Origin: Methylomonas subterranea
Lineage (GTDB): Bacteria > Pseudomonadota > Gammaproteobacteria > Methylococcales > Methylomonadaceae
NCBI RefSeq assembly: GCF_024505185.1
Contig: NZ_JANIBJ010000002.1
Location: 156,075-220,074, forward strand
Direction: 5' to 3'
Length of the DNA: 64,000 bases
In this document: positions 34,681-44,673 of the stretch, piece after piece
How positions within the stretch are numbered: position 1 is the first letter of the stretch
How the letters are laid out: each line of letters begins with the position of its first letter
Made by a program: the position numbers and the translations under genes
Notes under the pieces: model-generated
The model's input: only the letters and a program-made list of their open reading frames with translations
Databases searched by the model: none
What the model was told of the DNA's origin: nothing

Positions 34681-34709
34681 GGGGGCTGCCGCAATGGCAG
34701 CCCCTTTTT
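34681..34709 (+). terminator. Rho-independent terminator after aqpZ
   Basis: GGGGCTGCC (34682-34690), loop GCAAT, GGCAGCCCC (34696-34704), then five T. It separates aqpZ from the convergent zwf, whose stop lies 11 bases further on. On the minus strand the hairpin lacks a following T run. Confidence 0.88.
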
Positions 34710-34719
34710 CATGTCTTTG

Positions 34720-36213
34720 TTATGGCGCGCATTCCGGCATCAGCGAACTGCGCCAGAACTGATCCTCTTTTTCGAACAAGCGGCTGCTTTCCGGCGGCCC
34801 CCAGGAACCGGCCGGGTAAGTGTGGATGTAATCGCGCTCGGTGGCCCAGGTTTGCAGGATGGGATCGACGATTTTCCAGGCCGCCTCCACTTCGTCGAAA
34901 CGCAAAAACAACGAACGGTCGCCTTGAATCACATCCAGCAATAAATCTTCGTAGGCATCGACATGGCGCTGGTCGGGCTGGCGAAAGTCGGTATCCAGGC
35001 TGGCGGTGTGGGTGCGCATTTCCAGGCCGGCGTCCTTGACGATCATTTCGATGCGAATGCATTCTTCCGGCTGGATGCCCAGAATCACCCAGTTGGGGTT
35101 CATGCAGCTGACGTGGGTACCTTGAAAAAATTGTAGCGGCGGATGGCGGAAACAGATGGAAATGCTGGATTGGCCGGCCGCCATGCGTTTGCCGGTGCGC
35201 AGATAAAACGGCACCCCGCGCCAGCGCCAGTTGTCTATCATCAGCTTCATGGCCGCGTAAGTTTCGGTGGTGCTGTCGGGCGGAATATTGTCTTCTTCCA
35301 GATAGCCGTTGACCTTTTGGCCCTTGATGCTGCCCTTGGCGTACTGGCCGCGAAAGGCATGGGCATGCACGGCGGATTTGGGAATCGGCCTGATCGATTT
35401 CAAAACCTTGACTTTTTCGTCCCGCAAGGCTTCGGCATCCATGGAAATCGGCGGTTCCATCGCCACCAATGTCAACAATTGCAATAAATGGCTTTGCAGC
35501 ATGTCGCGCATCGCGCCGGCCGTGTCGTAATAACCGCCCCGGGTGCTGATGCCCATTTCTTCGGCATGGGTGATCTGGATATGGTCGATGTAATTGCGGT
35601 TCCACAGCGGTTCCAGCATGATATTGGCGAAGCGGAATACCAGTACGTTTTGCACCATGCCTTTGCCGAGATAATGGTCGATACGGTAGATTTGCTCTTC
35701 GGACAGGTAGCGTTCCAGGCGTTTTTGCAGGGCTTGTGCGCTTTCCAGATCGTAGCCGAAGGGCTTTTCGATTACCACCCGCCGCCAGCCGTACTCTTGC
35801 GAAAGCAATTCCACCTTGCTAAGCGATTCGATGACGTTGCCGAAATCGTCAGGGCCAATGGCCAGGTAAAAGGCCATGTTTTTCGGAAATTGAGCCGCAT
35901 CGTCGTTCAAGCCGGCGGCCAGTTCCCGGTAACATTGTTCGTCGTCCAGATTGCCGCGGTGATAGTGTAGCCGAGCGCTAAAGCGGGCAAACACGGCTTC
36001 GTCCAGCTTGTCGCCGAATTTTTCCTCCAGCATGGTTCTCACTTCGCTCAGCCATTTGGTTCTATCCCAGGGCCGGCGGCCAATGGCGACGATGCGGGTA
36101 GTTTCCTGGAGTTTGTTTTCCATTTCCAGGTGGTAAAACCCGGGCATCAGTTTTAGTCGGGCCAGATTTCCCGTGGCACCGAAAATGACGTAGGTGCAGG
36201 ATTCAATGGTCAT
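34720..36213 (-). CDS. zwf: Glucose-6-phosphate 1-dehydrogenase
   Basis: Oxidises glucose 6-phosphate to 6-phosphogluconolactone, making NAD(P)H at the entry of the pentose-phosphate and Entner-Doudoroff routes; in methylotrophs it also serves cyclic formaldehyde oxidation. 497 residues with the nucleotide loop [17 protein letters not shown] (canonical G-A-S-G-D-L-A is slightly changed), [10 protein letters not shown], the active-site [21 protein letters not shown] split around RIDHYLGK, and [22 protein letters not shown] good ribosome-binding site (GAGGAG) precedes the ATG at 36213. It is not accompanied by pgl or edd/eda. Confidence 0.97.
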   Translation of the reverse strand: MTIESCTYVIFGATGNLARLKLMPGFYHLEMENKLQETTRIVAIGRRPWDRTKWLSEVRTMLEEKFGDKLDEAVFARFSARLHYHRGNLDDEQCYRELAAGLNDDAAQFPKNMAFYLAIGPDDFGNVIESLSKVELLSQEYGWRRVVIEKPFGYDLESAQALQKRLERYLSEEQIYRIDHYLGKGMVQNVLVFRFANIMLEPLWNRNYIDHIQITHAEEMGISTRGGYYDTAGAMRDMLQSHLLQLLTLVAMEPPISMDAEALRDEKVKVLKSIRPIPKSAVHAHAFRGQYAKGSIKGQKVNGYLEEDNIPPDSTTETYAAMKLMIDNWRWRGVPFYLRTGKRMAAGQSSISICFRHPPLQFFQGTHVSCMNPNWVILGIQPEECIRIEMIVKDAGLEMRTHTASLDTDFRQPDQRHVDAYEDLLLDVIQGDRSLFLRFDEVEAAWKIVDPILQTWATERDYIHTYPAGSWGPPESSRLFEKEDQFWRSSLMPECAP

Positions 36214-36460
36214 GGTGTTAACTCCTCAATTGAAAAGGGTGTGGAATAAGTAAAAATGTAAAACCCGCCGACTGAGTCGGCTTGCCGGTCCGGGAAAGCC
36301 GGAGATCCCGCATGTTTTAAAATTGTCCATGGCCCAAGACTATCCTTAGCCAAAGTTTTGTAGTAAAAACAAAATGTTTGATCGCGTCGGGTTTCAAAAA
36401 TAAAAATGATACGACGAATCTGTTGAATCCAGCCTATAAAAAATAATTAATGGAGGGGGG

Positions 36461-36982
36461 ATGGACGTTTTGCAAAACATGCTGAAAGAATTCGGGGCGC
36501 TGGGCGGCGGTCTCATCGCGGCGCTGTTTGGGTTGCTTGCCGCTATTTTGGTCTGGCTGATCGCGAGGGCTTCCCGGCGCGAGGCGGGTTCCCCAAGGCC
36601 GGCCGCCAGACGCGCGCGAAGCAACCGTTACTATCCGGAGGCGGGAAACGCCCATCACCCAGCGGCGCCGGACGCCGAGCCGTCGGCTGGCCCCGTGATG
36701 GCGGAAAGCCCGGAATCCACTCCGGCCGCCGCCGGCGACGCACTTGCCTTGGTTCCCCCTGATGGCGTCACTCGCCGGCATCAAGCGGCCGAATTGGCGG
36801 CCAAAAAAACATCTCCGCCCAATCCCCCGCCTACCGATTCGGTATTGCGGCGGCATTTTATCGGCCGGCTGCAAGCGGAAATCAGCGCGGGTTTGCCGCC
36901 GAGACCGACGGACTCGGTGTTGCGCCGCCACTATGACGGCATGCTGCGGGCCGAGTTGGAAAAAAGGTTGAGCGGAGGATGA
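36461..36982 (+). CDS. Single-pass membrane protein with duplicated TDSVLRRH motif
   Basis: 173 residues: an N-terminal membrane helix (about 13-36, GGGLIAALFGLLAAILVWLIA), a long Pro/Ala/Arg-rich linker with no predicted fold, and two tandem copies of a C-terminal motif, PPTDSVLRRHFIGRLQAEI and RPTDSVLRRHYDGMLRAEL. Strong ribosome-binding site GGAGGGGG before the ATG at 36461. The topology puts the repeated motif on the cytoplasmic side if the helix is a simple anchor. No family recognised; the repeats look like a docking motif. Confidence 0.7.
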   Translation: MDVLQNMLKEFGALGGGLIAALFGLLAAILVWLIARASRREAGSPRPAARRARSNRYYPEAGNAHHPAAPDAEPSAGPVMAESPESTPAAAGDALALVPPDGVTRRHQAAELAAKKTSPPNPPPTDSVLRRHFIGRLQAEISAGLPPRPTDSVLRRHYDGMLRAELEKRLSGG

Positions 36983-37106
36983 CGGCCGCGTGAAGGATAC
37001 GCCGTTATTACTCGCGCGCCGCCGCCGCGGGCAAGATCGCGGTTGGTTTTTGCCGGGTAACTTTAGTAAACTGGCCGGATGTAATGTTGTTTAATAGTGA
37101 TTGGCC

Positions 37107-37862
37107 ATGACATATTGTATTGCGGTATCGGTCAAGGAAGGCTTGGTGCTTACCTCGGACTCCAGAACCAACGCGGGCATAGACAATGTCAGCGTGCATT
37201 GCAAAATGCATGTGATTGCGACCCGCGACGACCGGAAAATCGTGCTGTTGAGCGCGGGGAATCTGGCCACCAGTCAGGCCGTGCTGGACCAGTTGCGGCG
37301 CGATATCAAGGATGGCGCGGAAACCAATCTCAACACCGTGCACTATTTGTCCGAGGTGGCGGAATATCTGGGTCAAGTCAGTCTGGATAAGCAGCATCGG
37401 CATGCCAATTCAGGCCAGAACGGTTTTTTTCCGGCGGCGACCTTTTTGGTGGCCGGGCAGATCGGCACCGAGCCGCACGGTGCGTATCTGGTGTATCCGG
37501 AAGGCAATTACATCACCACGTCCGAGCAGACTCCCTACCTGCAGATTGGCGAAAACAAATACGGCAAACCTGTGCTGGACCGTATTTTAAAAATCGATAC
37601 TCCGCTAGAGGAAGCCGCCTTGTGTTGTCTGATTTCCATGGATTCCACCATGCGCAGCAACGTCAGCGTCGGTCCGCCGGTGGACATGCTGATCTACCAC
37701 AAGGACAGTCTGTTGTTGGACGAATATTACCGCTTTCAGGAAGCTGACGATTATCTGATTCAGCTGCGGCGCATCTGGCAGGAAAAACTCAGCGAGGGCT
37801 TCGCTGCCTTGCCGCAGTTGAACAAGCAGACCGCTACGGCTTTTCCCGTCGTCGGGCCTTGA
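37107..37862 (+). CDS. Anbu proteasome-type peptidase, subunit 1
   Basis: Ntn-hydrolase of the Anbu (ancestral beta-subunit) family, related to HslV and the 20S proteasome. After loss of Met the N-terminal Thr is the nucleophile (MTYCIAVSVKEGLVLTSDSR); Asp17 in SDSRTNAGID and Lys32 complete the expected active site. 251 residues, a usual length. The start is fixed by the need for Thr at position 2; an in-frame TTG six bases upstream is rejected. It heads an operon of ATP-grasp, alpha-E, second Anbu and transglutaminase-like genes, the classic Anbu neighbourhood. A natural substrate for Anbu has not been established. Confidence 0.92.
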   Translation: MTYCIAVSVKEGLVLTSDSRTNAGIDNVSVHCKMHVIATRDDRKIVLLSAGNLATSQAVLDQLRRDIKDGAETNLNTVHYLSEVAEYLGQVSLDKQHRHANSGQNGFFPAATFLVAGQIGTEPHGAYLVYPEGNYITTSEQTPYLQIGENKYGKPVLDRILKIDTPLEEAALCCLISMDSTMRSNVSVGPPVDMLIYHKDSLLLDEYYRFQEADDYLIQLRRIWQEKLSEGFAALPQLNKQTATAFPVVGP

Positions 37863-38037
37863 GTTCGGGCGGGTAACATGCCCGCCATCTCGGCTCGGTT
37901 TCATCTGAAAATCCCCGAGTTGGTGCGAATGCACTAACGAAAAGTCCCGATTGGTGCAATACTTTGGAAAACCGCCCCCGCCGCAGGCTTTAAGCGCCAC
38001 TATAGTCCCGTGGCATACCTCTTGCTTTGATGAAGGT

Positions 38038-39465
38038 ATGAATACAAAAACCACCATAAAATGCTTTGACGAAATGCGCACCGACGAAGGTCGGGTGCGC
38101 GATATTTATCAAACCTATGCCCACTGGATGTCGCAACTGCCGGAAGGTACGTTGGAGCGCAAAAGCGCCGAAGCGGAATTGTTGTTTCGTCGGTTGGGTA
38201 TCACCTTTGCGGTTTACGGGGAAACGTCCGGTGCCGAGCGCTTGATTCCGTTCGATATCGTGCCGCGCATCTTCGGTTCAACGGAATGGCAGCGTCTGCA
38301 AGTGGGTATCAAGCAGCGGGTCAAGGCCTTGAACGCCTTTTTGCACGATATCTATCACGATCAGGAAATCATCAAGGCCGGCATCATCAGTGCCCGGCAG
38401 GTGCTGGATAACGAGCTGTATTGCAAGGCCATGCAGGGCATAGATCTGCCCAATCAGGTGTACGCGCATATTGCCGGCATAGACTTGGTGCGGGTGGCCG
38501 AAGACGATTTTTACGTGCTGGAGGATAACCTGCGCACGCCGTCCGGAGTGTCCTACATGCTGGAAAACCGCAATACCATGATGCGGCTGTTTCCGGAATT
38601 GTTCGCCAACCATTTGGTCGAGCCGGTGGAGCATTATCCGCAAATGTTGCTGGATACTCTGCGCGAGGCCGCGCCCGTCAATGTGTCCAACCCAACCATC
38701 GTCGTGATGACGCCCGGTTCCTACAACAGCGCGTATTTCGAACATGCTTTCCTGGCCAGCCAAATGGGTGTGGAATTGGTCGAAGGGCAGGATTTGTTCG
38801 TGCACAAGCAAAAAGTCTATATGTACACCACCGAGGGTCCGCAGCAGGTGCATGTGATTTATAGGCGGGTGGACGACGATTTTCTGGACCCGTTGGCTTT
38901 CCGCCCGGATTCGGCCCTGGGAGTGCCCGGTTTGCTGGAGGCATACCGTAGCGGCAACGTATCGTTGGCCAACGGCGTTGGAACCGGAGTGGCGGACGAT
39001 AAATCCACCTATCTATACGTGCCGGAAATGATCCGGTTTTATCTGGGCGAGGCGCCGTTGCTATCCAATGTGCCGACTTGGCGCTTGAGCGAAAGCGAGG
39101 ATTTGAAATACGTACTGGCGCATTTGCCCGAGTTGGTGGTCAAGGAAGTGCAGGGTTCCGGCGGTTACGGCATGCTGGTGGGGCCAACCAGCTCGAAAGA
39201 GGAAATAGAAACCTACAAACAGCGCATTCTGTCCGAGCCGGATAATTTTATTGCCCAGCCGACCTTGGCGCTGTCGACTTGTCCGACCATGGTGGAAGCC
39301 GGCGTGGCGCCCCGCCACGTCGATCTGCGGCCCTTTGTGTTGTCGGGCAAGGAAATTCGCCTGGTGCCGGGCGGCTTGACCAGAGTCGCCTTGCGCGAAG
39401 GCTCGCTGGTGGTCAATTCCTCGCAAGGCGGCGGGACTAAAGATACCTGGGTATTGGAGGACTAA
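38038..39465 (+). CDS. Circularly permuted ATP-grasp protein (DUF404/DUF407)
   Basis: 475-residue protein of the circularly permuted ATP-grasp family that accompanies Anbu and is predicted to form amide bonds, perhaps a peptide tag or ligand. Motifs: GITFAVYGETSGAERLIPFD, IDLVRVAEDDFYVLEDNLRTPSGVSYMLENR split by variable turns, FVLSGKEIRLVPGGLTRVA and VVNSSQGGGTKDTWVL at the C-terminus, as in DUF404/407 proteins. Start 38038 follows GAAGG; a 175-base gap separates it from the first Anbu gene. It is three bases before the alpha-E gene. Confidence 0.93.
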   Translation: MNTKTTIKCFDEMRTDEGRVRDIYQTYAHWMSQLPEGTLERKSAEAELLFRRLGITFAVYGETSGAERLIPFDIVPRIFGSTEWQRLQVGIKQRVKALNAFLHDIYHDQEIIKAGIISARQVLDNELYCKAMQGIDLPNQVYAHIAGIDLVRVAEDDFYVLEDNLRTPSGVSYMLENRNTMMRLFPELFANHLVEPVEHYPQMLLDTLREAAPVNVSNPTIVVMTPGSYNSAYFEHAFLASQMGVELVEGQDLFVHKQKVYMYTTEGPQQVHVIYRRVDDDFLDPLAFRPDSALGVPGLLEAYRSGNVSLANGVGTGVADDKSTYLYVPEMIRFYLGEAPLLSNVPTWRLSESEDLKYVLAHLPELVVKEVQGSGGYGMLVGPTSSKEEIETYKQRILSEPDNFIAQPTLALSTCPTMVEAGVAPRHVDLRPFVLSGKEIRLVPGGLTRVALREGSLVVNSSQGGGTKDTWVLED

Positions 39466-39468
39466 AGC

Positions 39469-40464
39469 ATGTTGGCAAGAACAGCAGACAACTTATTCTG
39501 GATGGCGCGGCATATCGAACGCGCGGAAAATACCGCCCGGGTATTGGATGTGGCCCACCGTTCTGCGTTATTGCCGTTGGATATCGAAGGCGCCGAAGCC
39601 TATCTCTGGTATGCGCCGCTGAATATCACCGGTTGCGCGGCCAGCTATGAAGTCAAATACGGCTTGGCGCGCGCCGATTCCGTGACCCATTACATGGCGC
39701 TGGACCCGGACAATCCCAGCAGTATTTATAGCTGCCTGAAGCTGGCGCGGGAAAACGCCCGGGCGGTGCGGGGCGCCATTACCTCGGAAATGTGGGAAGT
39801 CATCAACTCCACCTGGCTGGAACTCAACCGCATGACCTGGAACATGGACAACGAGAAGTTTCCCGATTTTTTCGAATGGGTCAAGGACAGGTCGCATATG
39901 TTTCGCGGCGTTACCCTGGGCACCATCCTCAAGGACGTGGCGTTGAGTTTCATCAAGCTGGGGACCTTTTTGGAGCGGGCCGACAATACCGCCCGCATCC
40001 TGGATGTTAAATACCATATTTTGCTACCCAGCGTGAACGACGTTGGCGGGGCGGCGGATTATTACCAGTGGGGCTCGGTGCTGCGCTCGGTGAGTGCGTT
40101 CGAAGCCTACCGTAAGGTCTACCGCGATGTGATTTCGCCGCTGAGGGTGGCGGAATTGCTGATTTTGCGCGACGACATGCCGCGCTCGCTGCATGCCTGC
40201 ATGAACGAAGTCGAGGCCGCCCTGATCGATATCAACGGCAGCTCCGGCCGCGAAGCCAGACGGCTGGCCGGTGAGCAACACGCCGCCATCCATTTCGGTC
40301 TGATCGAAGACGTATTCAGCCAGGGTCTGCACGAATATCTGACCGAGTTTCTGGCGCATATCGCCTTGCTGGGCCGCGAAATTCGCGATGCCTATATGTC
40401 GCGGCGCAATCATTTCGAGCAGCCCGTGGCCACGGTGCGGCGCACGGCTTTGCAGATGCAATGA
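39469..40464 (+). CDS. Alpha-E domain protein (DUF403)
   Basis: 331 residues, nearly all helical. It begins MLARTADNLFWMARHIERAENTARVLD (given in two parts: MLARTADNLFWMARHIER, AENTARVLD) and contains a second copy of the E-R-A-D/E-N-T-A-R motif at TFLERADNTARILDVKYH. These are the two Glu-centred motifs that name the alpha-E family. It always travels with the circularly permuted ATP-grasp protein and is thought to work with it. Separated from that gene by three bases; the second Anbu gene begins 25 bases after its stop. Confidence 0.93.
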   Translation: MLARTADNLFWMARHIERAENTARVLDVAHRSALLPLDIEGAEAYLWYAPLNITGCAASYEVKYGLARADSVTHYMALDPDNPSSIYSCLKLARENARAVRGAITSEMWEVINSTWLELNRMTWNMDNEKFPDFFEWVKDRSHMFRGVTLGTILKDVALSFIKLGTFLERADNTARILDVKYHILLPSVNDVGGAADYYQWGSVLRSVSAFEAYRKVYRDVISPLRVAELLILRDDMPRSLHACMNEVEAALIDINGSSGREARRLAGEQHAAIHFGLIEDVFSQGLHEYLTEFLAHIALLGREIRDAYMSRRNHFEQPVATVRRTALQMQ

Positions 40465-40489
40465 CAGCTTTGACTTTTCCCTGACCGCC

Positions 40490-41257
40490 ATGACTTATTG
40501 TGTTGCGTTAAAACTGAATGCCGGCTTGGTGTTCGCCTCCGATTCGCGTACCAACGCGGGCATAGACCAGATTGCCTGCTTTAAAAAAATGCGCAGCTTC
40601 ATCAAGGAAGGCGACCGGGTGATTATGATTTTAAGCTCGGGCAATCTGTCGATTACCCAGAACGCCATCAATCTGCTGGAGCAAAAAGGCCGCCGGGAAG
40701 CACGCAATATCTGGACGGTGGATTCCATGTTCGACGTTGCTCAATTACTCGGCGAGTGTCTGCGGGAAGTGCGCAAACAGGACGGCGTGTTTCTGGCGCA
40801 GAACAATGTGGACGCCAGCGCCAATTTCATTATCGGCGGGCAGATTCAAACCGAGGACACGCGGCTGTTCATGGTCTACGCCGAAGGCAATTTCATCGAA
40901 GCCGGCGCGGAAACGCCCTATTTTCAGATCGGCGAAACCAAATACGGCAAGCCGATCATCGACCGGGTCATTACCCCGCAAACTCCGCTCAGCGAGGCGG
41001 TGAAATGCGTGCTGGTATCGTTCGACTCCACCATGCGCAGCAATTTGTCGGTGGGTCTGCCCATCGATATTGCCTGTTACAGTCAGGGCGGGCTGCGGTT
41101 GGATTTCGAACAACATATCACCCAGGACGACCCCTATTTTTCCCAGATCAGCCGGCGCTGGAGCGATGGTTTAAAAGGCGTGTTCGCATCGCTGCCCAAT
41201 CCGGAATGGTTGACGGACGCCGGTTTGAACAACCACTTGCCGCCTGACTATTCATGA
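40490..41257 (+). CDS. Anbu proteasome-type peptidase, subunit 2
   Basis: Second Anbu-family peptidase of the same operon, 255 residues. It keeps the N-terminal Thr (MTYCVALKLNAGLVFASDSR), the Asp17 segment SDSRTNAGID and Lys31/32. The two Anbu proteins share the ends (SDSRTNAGID, MVYAEGNFIEAGAETPYFQI against LVYPEGNYITTSEQTPYLQI, STMRSNLSVGLP against STMRSNVSVGPP) but differ widely in the middle, so this is an old duplication, not a recent one. The start at 40490 is fixed by Thr2. Both active sites look intact, suggesting a mixed or two separate assemblies. Confidence 0.92.
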   Translation: MTYCVALKLNAGLVFASDSRTNAGIDQIACFKKMRSFIKEGDRVIMILSSGNLSITQNAINLLEQKGRREARNIWTVDSMFDVAQLLGECLREVRKQDGVFLAQNNVDASANFIIGGQIQTEDTRLFMVYAEGNFIEAGAETPYFQIGETKYGKPIIDRVITPQTPLSEAVKCVLVSFDSTMRSNLSVGLPIDIACYSQGGLRLDFEQHITQDDPYFSQISRRWSDGLKGVFASLPNPEWLTDAGLNNHLPPDYS

Positions 41258-41329
41258 ATATCGGCTGACGACTTTATAAAAAGCGGCTGCCGCCATGGCG
41301 GCACGAATTCAATTCAATACGGCAAAATC

Positions 41330-44300
41330 ATGACCATTCGCGTTGCACTGCACCATAAATCGCATTATGTTTTCGACCGGCCGGTAGTGGCTTCGCCGCA
41401 CGAGATTCGCTTGCGGCCGGCCGCCCACAGCCGTACCCCGGTGTCCGGCTATTCGCTGAAAGTGAAGCCGGAAAAACATTTCATACATTGGCAGCAGGAT
41501 GCCTACGGCAACTTCGTGGCCAGGATCACCTTTCCGGAACCGACCAGGGAAATCGACATCACGGTGGATTTACTGGCCGACATGACGGTCATCAACCCCT
41601 TCGATTTTTTCGTCGAGGAATGGGCCGAGCATTATCCGTTCAATTACCCGCCCATTTTGCAAGTCGAACTGGCGCCGTTTCTGGAAACCGAACCGCAAGG
41701 CCCATTGCTGAAAGACTGGCTGCAATCGTTCCGACGGGAAATTCCGGCGCAAATCAGCACCACCAATTTTTTGGTCAGTCTCAATCAAAGATTGCACAAT
41801 GAAATTTCCTATCTGATCCGGATGGAAGCCGGCGTGCAGAGCTGCGAGGAGACCTTGGGCAAAAAGTCCGGTTCCTGCCGCGACAGCGCCTGGCTGCTGG
41901 TGCAATTGTTGCGGCATTTGGGCATCGCGGCGCGCTTCGTGTCCGGTTATCTGATACAGCTGGTGGCGGACGAAAAACCGCTGGACGGCCCGGCCGGCCC
42001 CACCGCCGACTTCACCGACCTGCATGCCTGGTGCGAAGCCTATATTCCCGGCGCCGGTTGGGTGGGCTTGGATGCCACCTCCGGCCTGTTGGCGGGCGAA
42101 GGCCATATACCGTTGGCGGTCAGCGCCTCGCCGGCTTCGGCGGCACCGGTCAGTGGCTTGACCAGCGTCTGCGATGCCCAACTGAACGTGGACATGCGGG
42201 TTACCCGCATCCACGAAGATCCGCGTGTCACCAAACCCTATACCGAAGAGCAGTGGCAAGCCATCCGCGACCTGGGGCAGGCCATAGACCGGGAATTGCG
42301 GGCCGGCGATGTGCGTCTGACCCAGGGCGGCGAGCCGACTTTCGTCTCGGTGGACAACATGGACGGCGCCGAATGGAATATCGCCGCGCTGGGTCCGGAG
42401 AAGTGGCAACTGGCCAATAATTTACTGCGCCGCATCCAGGCCCGCTTTGCGCCGGGTGGCGTGCTGCATTTCGGCCAGGGCAAGTGGTATCCCGGCGAGC
42501 CCCTGCCGCGTTGGGCCTTGAATGTGTTCTGGCGCGCCGACGGCGTGCCGGTCTGGCAGCAGCAGGCCTTGATCGCCGAGCAAGCCGGCGATATTGACGC
42601 TTCCGCCTTGCAGCGGTTTGCCGAACAGTTGGCCTTGCGCTTGGGGCTCAATCCGGATTATTTGATCCCGGCCTACGAAGACCCCTGGCTGGCGCTGGAT
42701 GAAGAAAGCCGTCTGCCGGCCAATATCGACCCGCATGCCGAGGATCTGCAACAGGCGGAAGTGCGTAGCGCGCTGATCAAACAATTGCGGACCGGGCTGT
42801 CGGCCGTGAAAGGCTATGTGTTGCCGTTAAAGGCCAATGACGGCCAGGAGATTGTCTGGCAATCCAGCCTGTGGCCCTTGAAGCACGAGCGTCTGTATTT
42901 GTTGCCGGGCGATTCGCCGATGGGCCTGCGCCTGCCCTTGAACAGCCTGCCGTGGGTGGCGCCGGCCGATTTTGAAGTGGAGTTGCCGGCCGACCCGTTT
43001 GCCGCCCGCGAACAACTGGCGGATTATCCGCGCGGCAAGCAGACCAAACAGCCGGAGCCGGTCAGGCAGGCGCCGGCACCCAAGGAAGTGATACACACGG
43101 CGCTGGCGCTGGAAGTGCGCGACGGCGTGCTGTATGCCTTCCTGCCGCCGGTCACCACTTTGGAAGCTTGGCTGGAACTGCTGGCGGCCATCGAGGATTG
43201 CGCCGACCGCTTAAAACTGCCGTTGCGCTTGGAAGGTTACCCGCCGCCGCGCGATCCGCGTTTGCTGTCCTTATCGGTGACGCCGGATCCCGGTGTGATC
43301 GAAGTCAACATTCATCCGTCGGATAGTTGGGATGCCCTGGAAAACCGCACCCGCACGCTGTATGAAGAAGCCCGGCTGGCCCGCTTGGCGACGGAAAAAT
43401 TCATGCTGGACGGCCGACATACCGGTACCGGCGGCGGCAATCATATTACCCTGGGCGGCGCTACGGCCGCCGAGAGCCCCTTCCTGCGCCGGCCCGATTT
43501 GTTGAAAAGCCTGATCAGTTATTGGCAGCAGCATCCGGCCTTGTCCTATCTGTTTTCCGGCCAGTTTATCGGTCCGACCAGCCAGGCGCCGCGGGTTGAC
43601 GAGGCTCGCGACGACAATCTGTACGAGTTGGAAATCGCCTTTCAACAAATGGAAGCCAAGCTGCATGAAGGCGAGGAAAGTGCCCAGCCCTGGCTGGTGG
43701 ACCGCCTGTTGCGCAATTTATTGATCGATTTGACCGGCAATACTCACAGAGCCGAGTTCTGTATCGACAAACTATATTCGCCGGACAGCGCCACCGGTCG
43801 CTTGGGTTTGGTGGAACTGCGGGCTTTCGAAATGCCGCCGCATTACCGGATGAGTTTGTTGCAGTCGCTGTTGTTGCGGGCGCTGGTGGCGCGGTTCTGG
43901 AACAACCCGTACCACGGCAAGCTGGTGTATTGGGATACCGCTCTGCACGACAGATTCATGCTGCCGCATTTCATCGAACAGGACATGCGGGATATTTGCC
44001 GCGATCTGCGCGGCGCCGGCTATGCCTTCGAAGATGCCTGGTTCGCGCCGTTTATCGAATTCCGTTTTCCGCATTACGGCAGCGTGGTTTATGAAGGCGT
44101 GCGGCTGGAGTTGCGCCAAGCCATAGAACCCTGGCATGTGTTGGGCGAAGAAGTCAGCGGATCGGGCACGGCCCGTTACGTGGATTCTTCCGTCGAGCGC
44201 TTGCAAATCAAAGTCAGCGGCATGATAGGCAACCGCCATCAAGTGGCCTGCAACGGCCGTTTAGTGCCGCTGCATCCGACCGGCGTGCCCGGCGAGTATG

Positions 44301-44611
44301 TGGCGGCGGTGCGCTTCAAGGCCTGGGCGCCGCCCTCGGCCCTACACCCCAGCATAGGCGTGCATGCGCCGCTGGTATTCGACTTGCTGGACAGCTGGAA
44401 CGGCCGCTCGATTGGTGGTTGCACCTACCATGTCAGCCATCCGGGCGGGCGCAATTATGACACTTTCCCGGTCAACGCCAACGAAGCCGAAGCCCGCCGC
44501 CGGGCCCGGTTTTGGGAACACGGCCACAGCGCCGGTCCGATGCAGGTTAAAGAAGAAGCGGTCAATCCGCGCTTTCCGATGACGCTGGATTTGCGCTGGC
44601 TGCCGCGCTGA
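41330..44611 (+). CDS. Large transglutaminase-like protein with DUF2126
   Basis: 1093 residues. The N-terminal third is a bacterial transglutaminase/protease-like domain: HKSHYVFDRPVVASPHEIRLRP at the start (two parts: HKSHYVFDRPV, ASPHEIRLRP), then a Cys-His-Asp triad in SGSCRDSAW (about Cys183), DLHAWCEAYI (about His232) and VGLDATSG (about Asp247). The rest matches the DUF2126 region: RLTQGGEPTFVS, FGQGKWYPGEPLPRWAL, GTGGGNHITLGG, GNTHRAEFCIDKLYSP and VELRAFEMPPH. The last resembles glutamine-synthetase-like ligase architecture. Shorter and split versions are usual; the fused form is also known. It is 72 bases after Anbu 2. Confidence 0.9.
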   Translation: MTIRVALHHKSHYVFDRPVVASPHEIRLRPAAHSRTPVSGYSLKVKPEKHFIHWQQDAYGNFVARITFPEPTREIDITVDLLADMTVINPFDFFVEEWAEHYPFNYPPILQVELAPFLETEPQGPLLKDWLQSFRREIPAQISTTNFLVSLNQRLHNEISYLIRMEAGVQSCEETLGKKSGSCRDSAWLLVQLLRHLGIAARFVSGYLIQLVADEKPLDGPAGPTADFTDLHAWCEAYIPGAGWVGLDATSGLLAGEGHIPLAVSASPASAAPVSGLTSVCDAQLNVDMRVTRIHEDPRVTKPYTEEQWQAIRDLGQAIDRELRAGDVRLTQGGEPTFVSVDNMDGAEWNIAALGPEKWQLANNLLRRIQARFAPGGVLHFGQGKWYPGEPLPRWALNVFWRADGVPVWQQQALIAEQAGDIDASALQRFAEQLALRLGLNPDYLIPAYEDPWLALDEESRLPANIDPHAEDLQQAEVRSALIKQLRTGLSAVKGYVLPLKANDGQEIVWQSSLWPLKHERLYLLPGDSPMGLRLPLNSLPWVAPADFEVELPADPFAAREQLADYPRGKQTKQPEPVRQAPAPKEVIHTALALEVRDGVLYAFLPPVTTLEAWLELLAAIEDCADRLKLPLRLEGYPPPRDPRLLSLSVTPDPGVIEVNIHPSDSWDALENRTRTLYEEARLARLATEKFMLDGRHTGTGGGNHITLGGATAAESPFLRRPDLLKSLISYWQQHPALSYLFSGQFIGPTSQAPRVDEARDDNLYELEIAFQQMEAKLHEGEESAQPWLVDRLLRNLLIDLTGNTHRAEFCIDKLYSPDSATGRLGLVELRAFEMPPHYRMSLLQSLLLRALVARFWNNPYHGKLVYWDTALHDRFMLPHFIEQDMRDICRDLRGAGYAFEDAWFAPFIEFRFPHYGSVVYEGVRLELRQAIEPWHVLGEEVSGSGTARYVDSSVERLQIKVSGMIGNRHQVACNGRLVPLHPTGVPGEYVAAVRFKAWAPPSALHPSIGVHAPLVFDLLDSWNGRSIGGCTYHVSHPGGRNYDTFPVNANEAEARRRARFWEHGHSAGPMQVKEEAVNPRFPMTLDLRWLPR

Positions 44612-44673
44612 AGTGCCGATATCGGGATCAATCGCGGCGTAACCTTTTTTGCATTGTTAACGAGGATCAGATA

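Noticed and set aside
41288..41303. Perfect palindrome TGCCGCCATGGCGGCA between Anbu 2 and the transglutaminase-like gene as a terminator
   Set aside because: No T run follows on either strand at the right distance, and the genes are otherwise arranged as one operon.
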